From the NCBI GenBank assembly GCA_947177645.1, contig CAMWVJ010000080.1:1-6098 (forward strand): a stretch of 6,098 nt of DNA. The letters run 5' to 3'. The notes beneath the pieces are model-generated. The model worked only from the letters and a program-made list of their open reading frames with translations, did no database searches and had not been told where the DNA came from. This document shows positions 5,697 to 6,098 of the stretch, one piece after another. The DNA is from an uncultured Desulfovibrio sp. (GTDB lineage Bacteria > Desulfobacterota > Desulfovibrionia > Desulfovibrionales > Desulfovibrionaceae). Within the stretch, counting starts at the first letter, position 1, and the number at the start of each line of letters is the position of its first letter. The position numbers and the translations under genes are program-made.

Positions 5697-6098
5697 ATGA
5701 CGAAGGAGAAGTGCCCCCTCGTGGGCGTGCTCGCCCTGCAGGGGGCCTTCCGCGAGCATGTGGCCGCGCTCGAAAAGCTGGGCGCGCCCACGCGTGAGGT
5801 GCGCCAGCTCAAGGACATGGACGGCATCGGCGCCATGGTCATCCCGGGCGGCGAAAGCACCACCATGGGCAAGCTGCTTGTGGACCTCGGCATCATGGAG
5901 CCGCTGCACGCGCGCATCAAGGTCGGCATGCCGGTGTACGGCAGTTGCGCGGGGCTCATCCTGCTCTGCCGGCATATCGAGGGCTCGGAGCAGCCGCGCC
6001 TCGGCGTGCTCGACGCCACGGTGCGGCGCAACGCCTTGGGCCGCCAGGTGGACAGCTTCGAGGCGGATCTCGCCATCCCCGCGCTCGGGCCCGAGCCC
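5697..6098 (+). CDS. pdxT: pyridoxal 5'-phosphate synthase glutaminase subunit PdxT (3' truncated by window)
   Basis: The first 134 codons of PdxT (Pdx2), the class I glutaminase that releases ammonia from glutamine and passes it to PdxS. Seen: GVLALQGAFREH (10-21), the oxyanion-loop region VIPGGESTTMGKL (48-60), the nucleophile elbow YGSCAGLILL with catalytic C84, and RRNALGRQVDSFE, typical of PdxT. The elbow reads GSCAG where many homologues have GTCAG, a conservative change. The catalytic His and Glu lie in the C-terminal 60 or so residues, outside this window, so intactness cannot be judged. The ATG lies one base past the pdxS TAA; only weak purine-rich sequence (GGGG at 5685-5688) precedes it, so translation is probably coupled to pdxS. 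Confidence 0.96.
   Translation, partial: MTKEKCPLVGVLALQGAFREHVAALEKLGAPTREVRQLKDMDGIGAMVIPGGESTTMGKLLVDLGIMEPLHARIKVGMPVYGSCAGLILLCRHIEGSEQPRLGVLDATVRRNALGRQVDSFEADLAIPALGPEP

Noticed and set aside
4646..6076. A 476-codon minus-strand frame opposite pdxS and pdxT
   Set aside because: It is antisense to two highly conserved enzymes and is rich in His, Ala and Gly as expected of a shadow frame.

Overview
The window reads as a stretch of chromosome from a GC-rich, probably deltaproteobacterial organism. The short DksA (about 120 residues), the stand-alone PP-loop/NFACT-R protein and the PdxS sequence most resemble what I know from Desulfovibrionaceae. That assignment is inference from recalled family sequences, not from a search. 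Housekeeping genes here are very GC-rich (hand count of 75% at 3541-3600), with one clear exception described below.

Layout. (1) 1-154: G-tract-rich non-coding DNA downstream of dksA, with a candidate terminator. (2) 155-517, minus strand: dksA, a zinc-finger RNA polymerase-binding regulator, with a good Shine-Dalgarno sequence and a sigma70-like promoter at 596-624. (3) 644-3372, minus strand: a two-gene McrBC-type (type IV) modification-dependent restriction system. mcrB (AAA+ GTPase with its own N-terminal recognition domain) overlaps mcrC (PD-(D/E)XK nuclease) by 4 bp. (4) 3443-4531, minus strand: a PP-loop ATP pyrophosphatase fused to a C-terminal NFACT-R-like RNA-binding domain, probably a tRNA-thiolation-type enzyme. 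(5) 4532-4795: divergent intergenic region with a strong promoter facing right and GC-rich hairpins. (6) 4796-6098, plus strand: pdxS and the first 134 codons of pdxT, which together make pyridoxal 5'-phosphate by the ribose-5-phosphate-dependent route.

How the parts relate. pdxS and pdxT form a classic two-gene operon (one base between stop and start) encoding the lyase and glutaminase subunits of one complex. mcrB and mcrC form a translationally coupled defence operon placed between two housekeeping-type genes on the same strand. I see no convincing promoter of its own, so it may be read from the PP-loop gene upstream. The 5' third of mcrB (about 2761-3372) is far AT-richer than anything around it (33% GC at 3181-3240), which points to horizontal acquisition or exchange of the target-recognition domain. 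dksA has its own promoter just beyond the end of mcrC.

I found no tRNA, rRNA, CRISPR array, transposase, integrase or attachment site. The most interesting items are the compositional mosaic in mcrB, its corrected start codon, and the poorly characterised PP-loop/NFACT-R fusion. I do not see evidence for a wholly new system.
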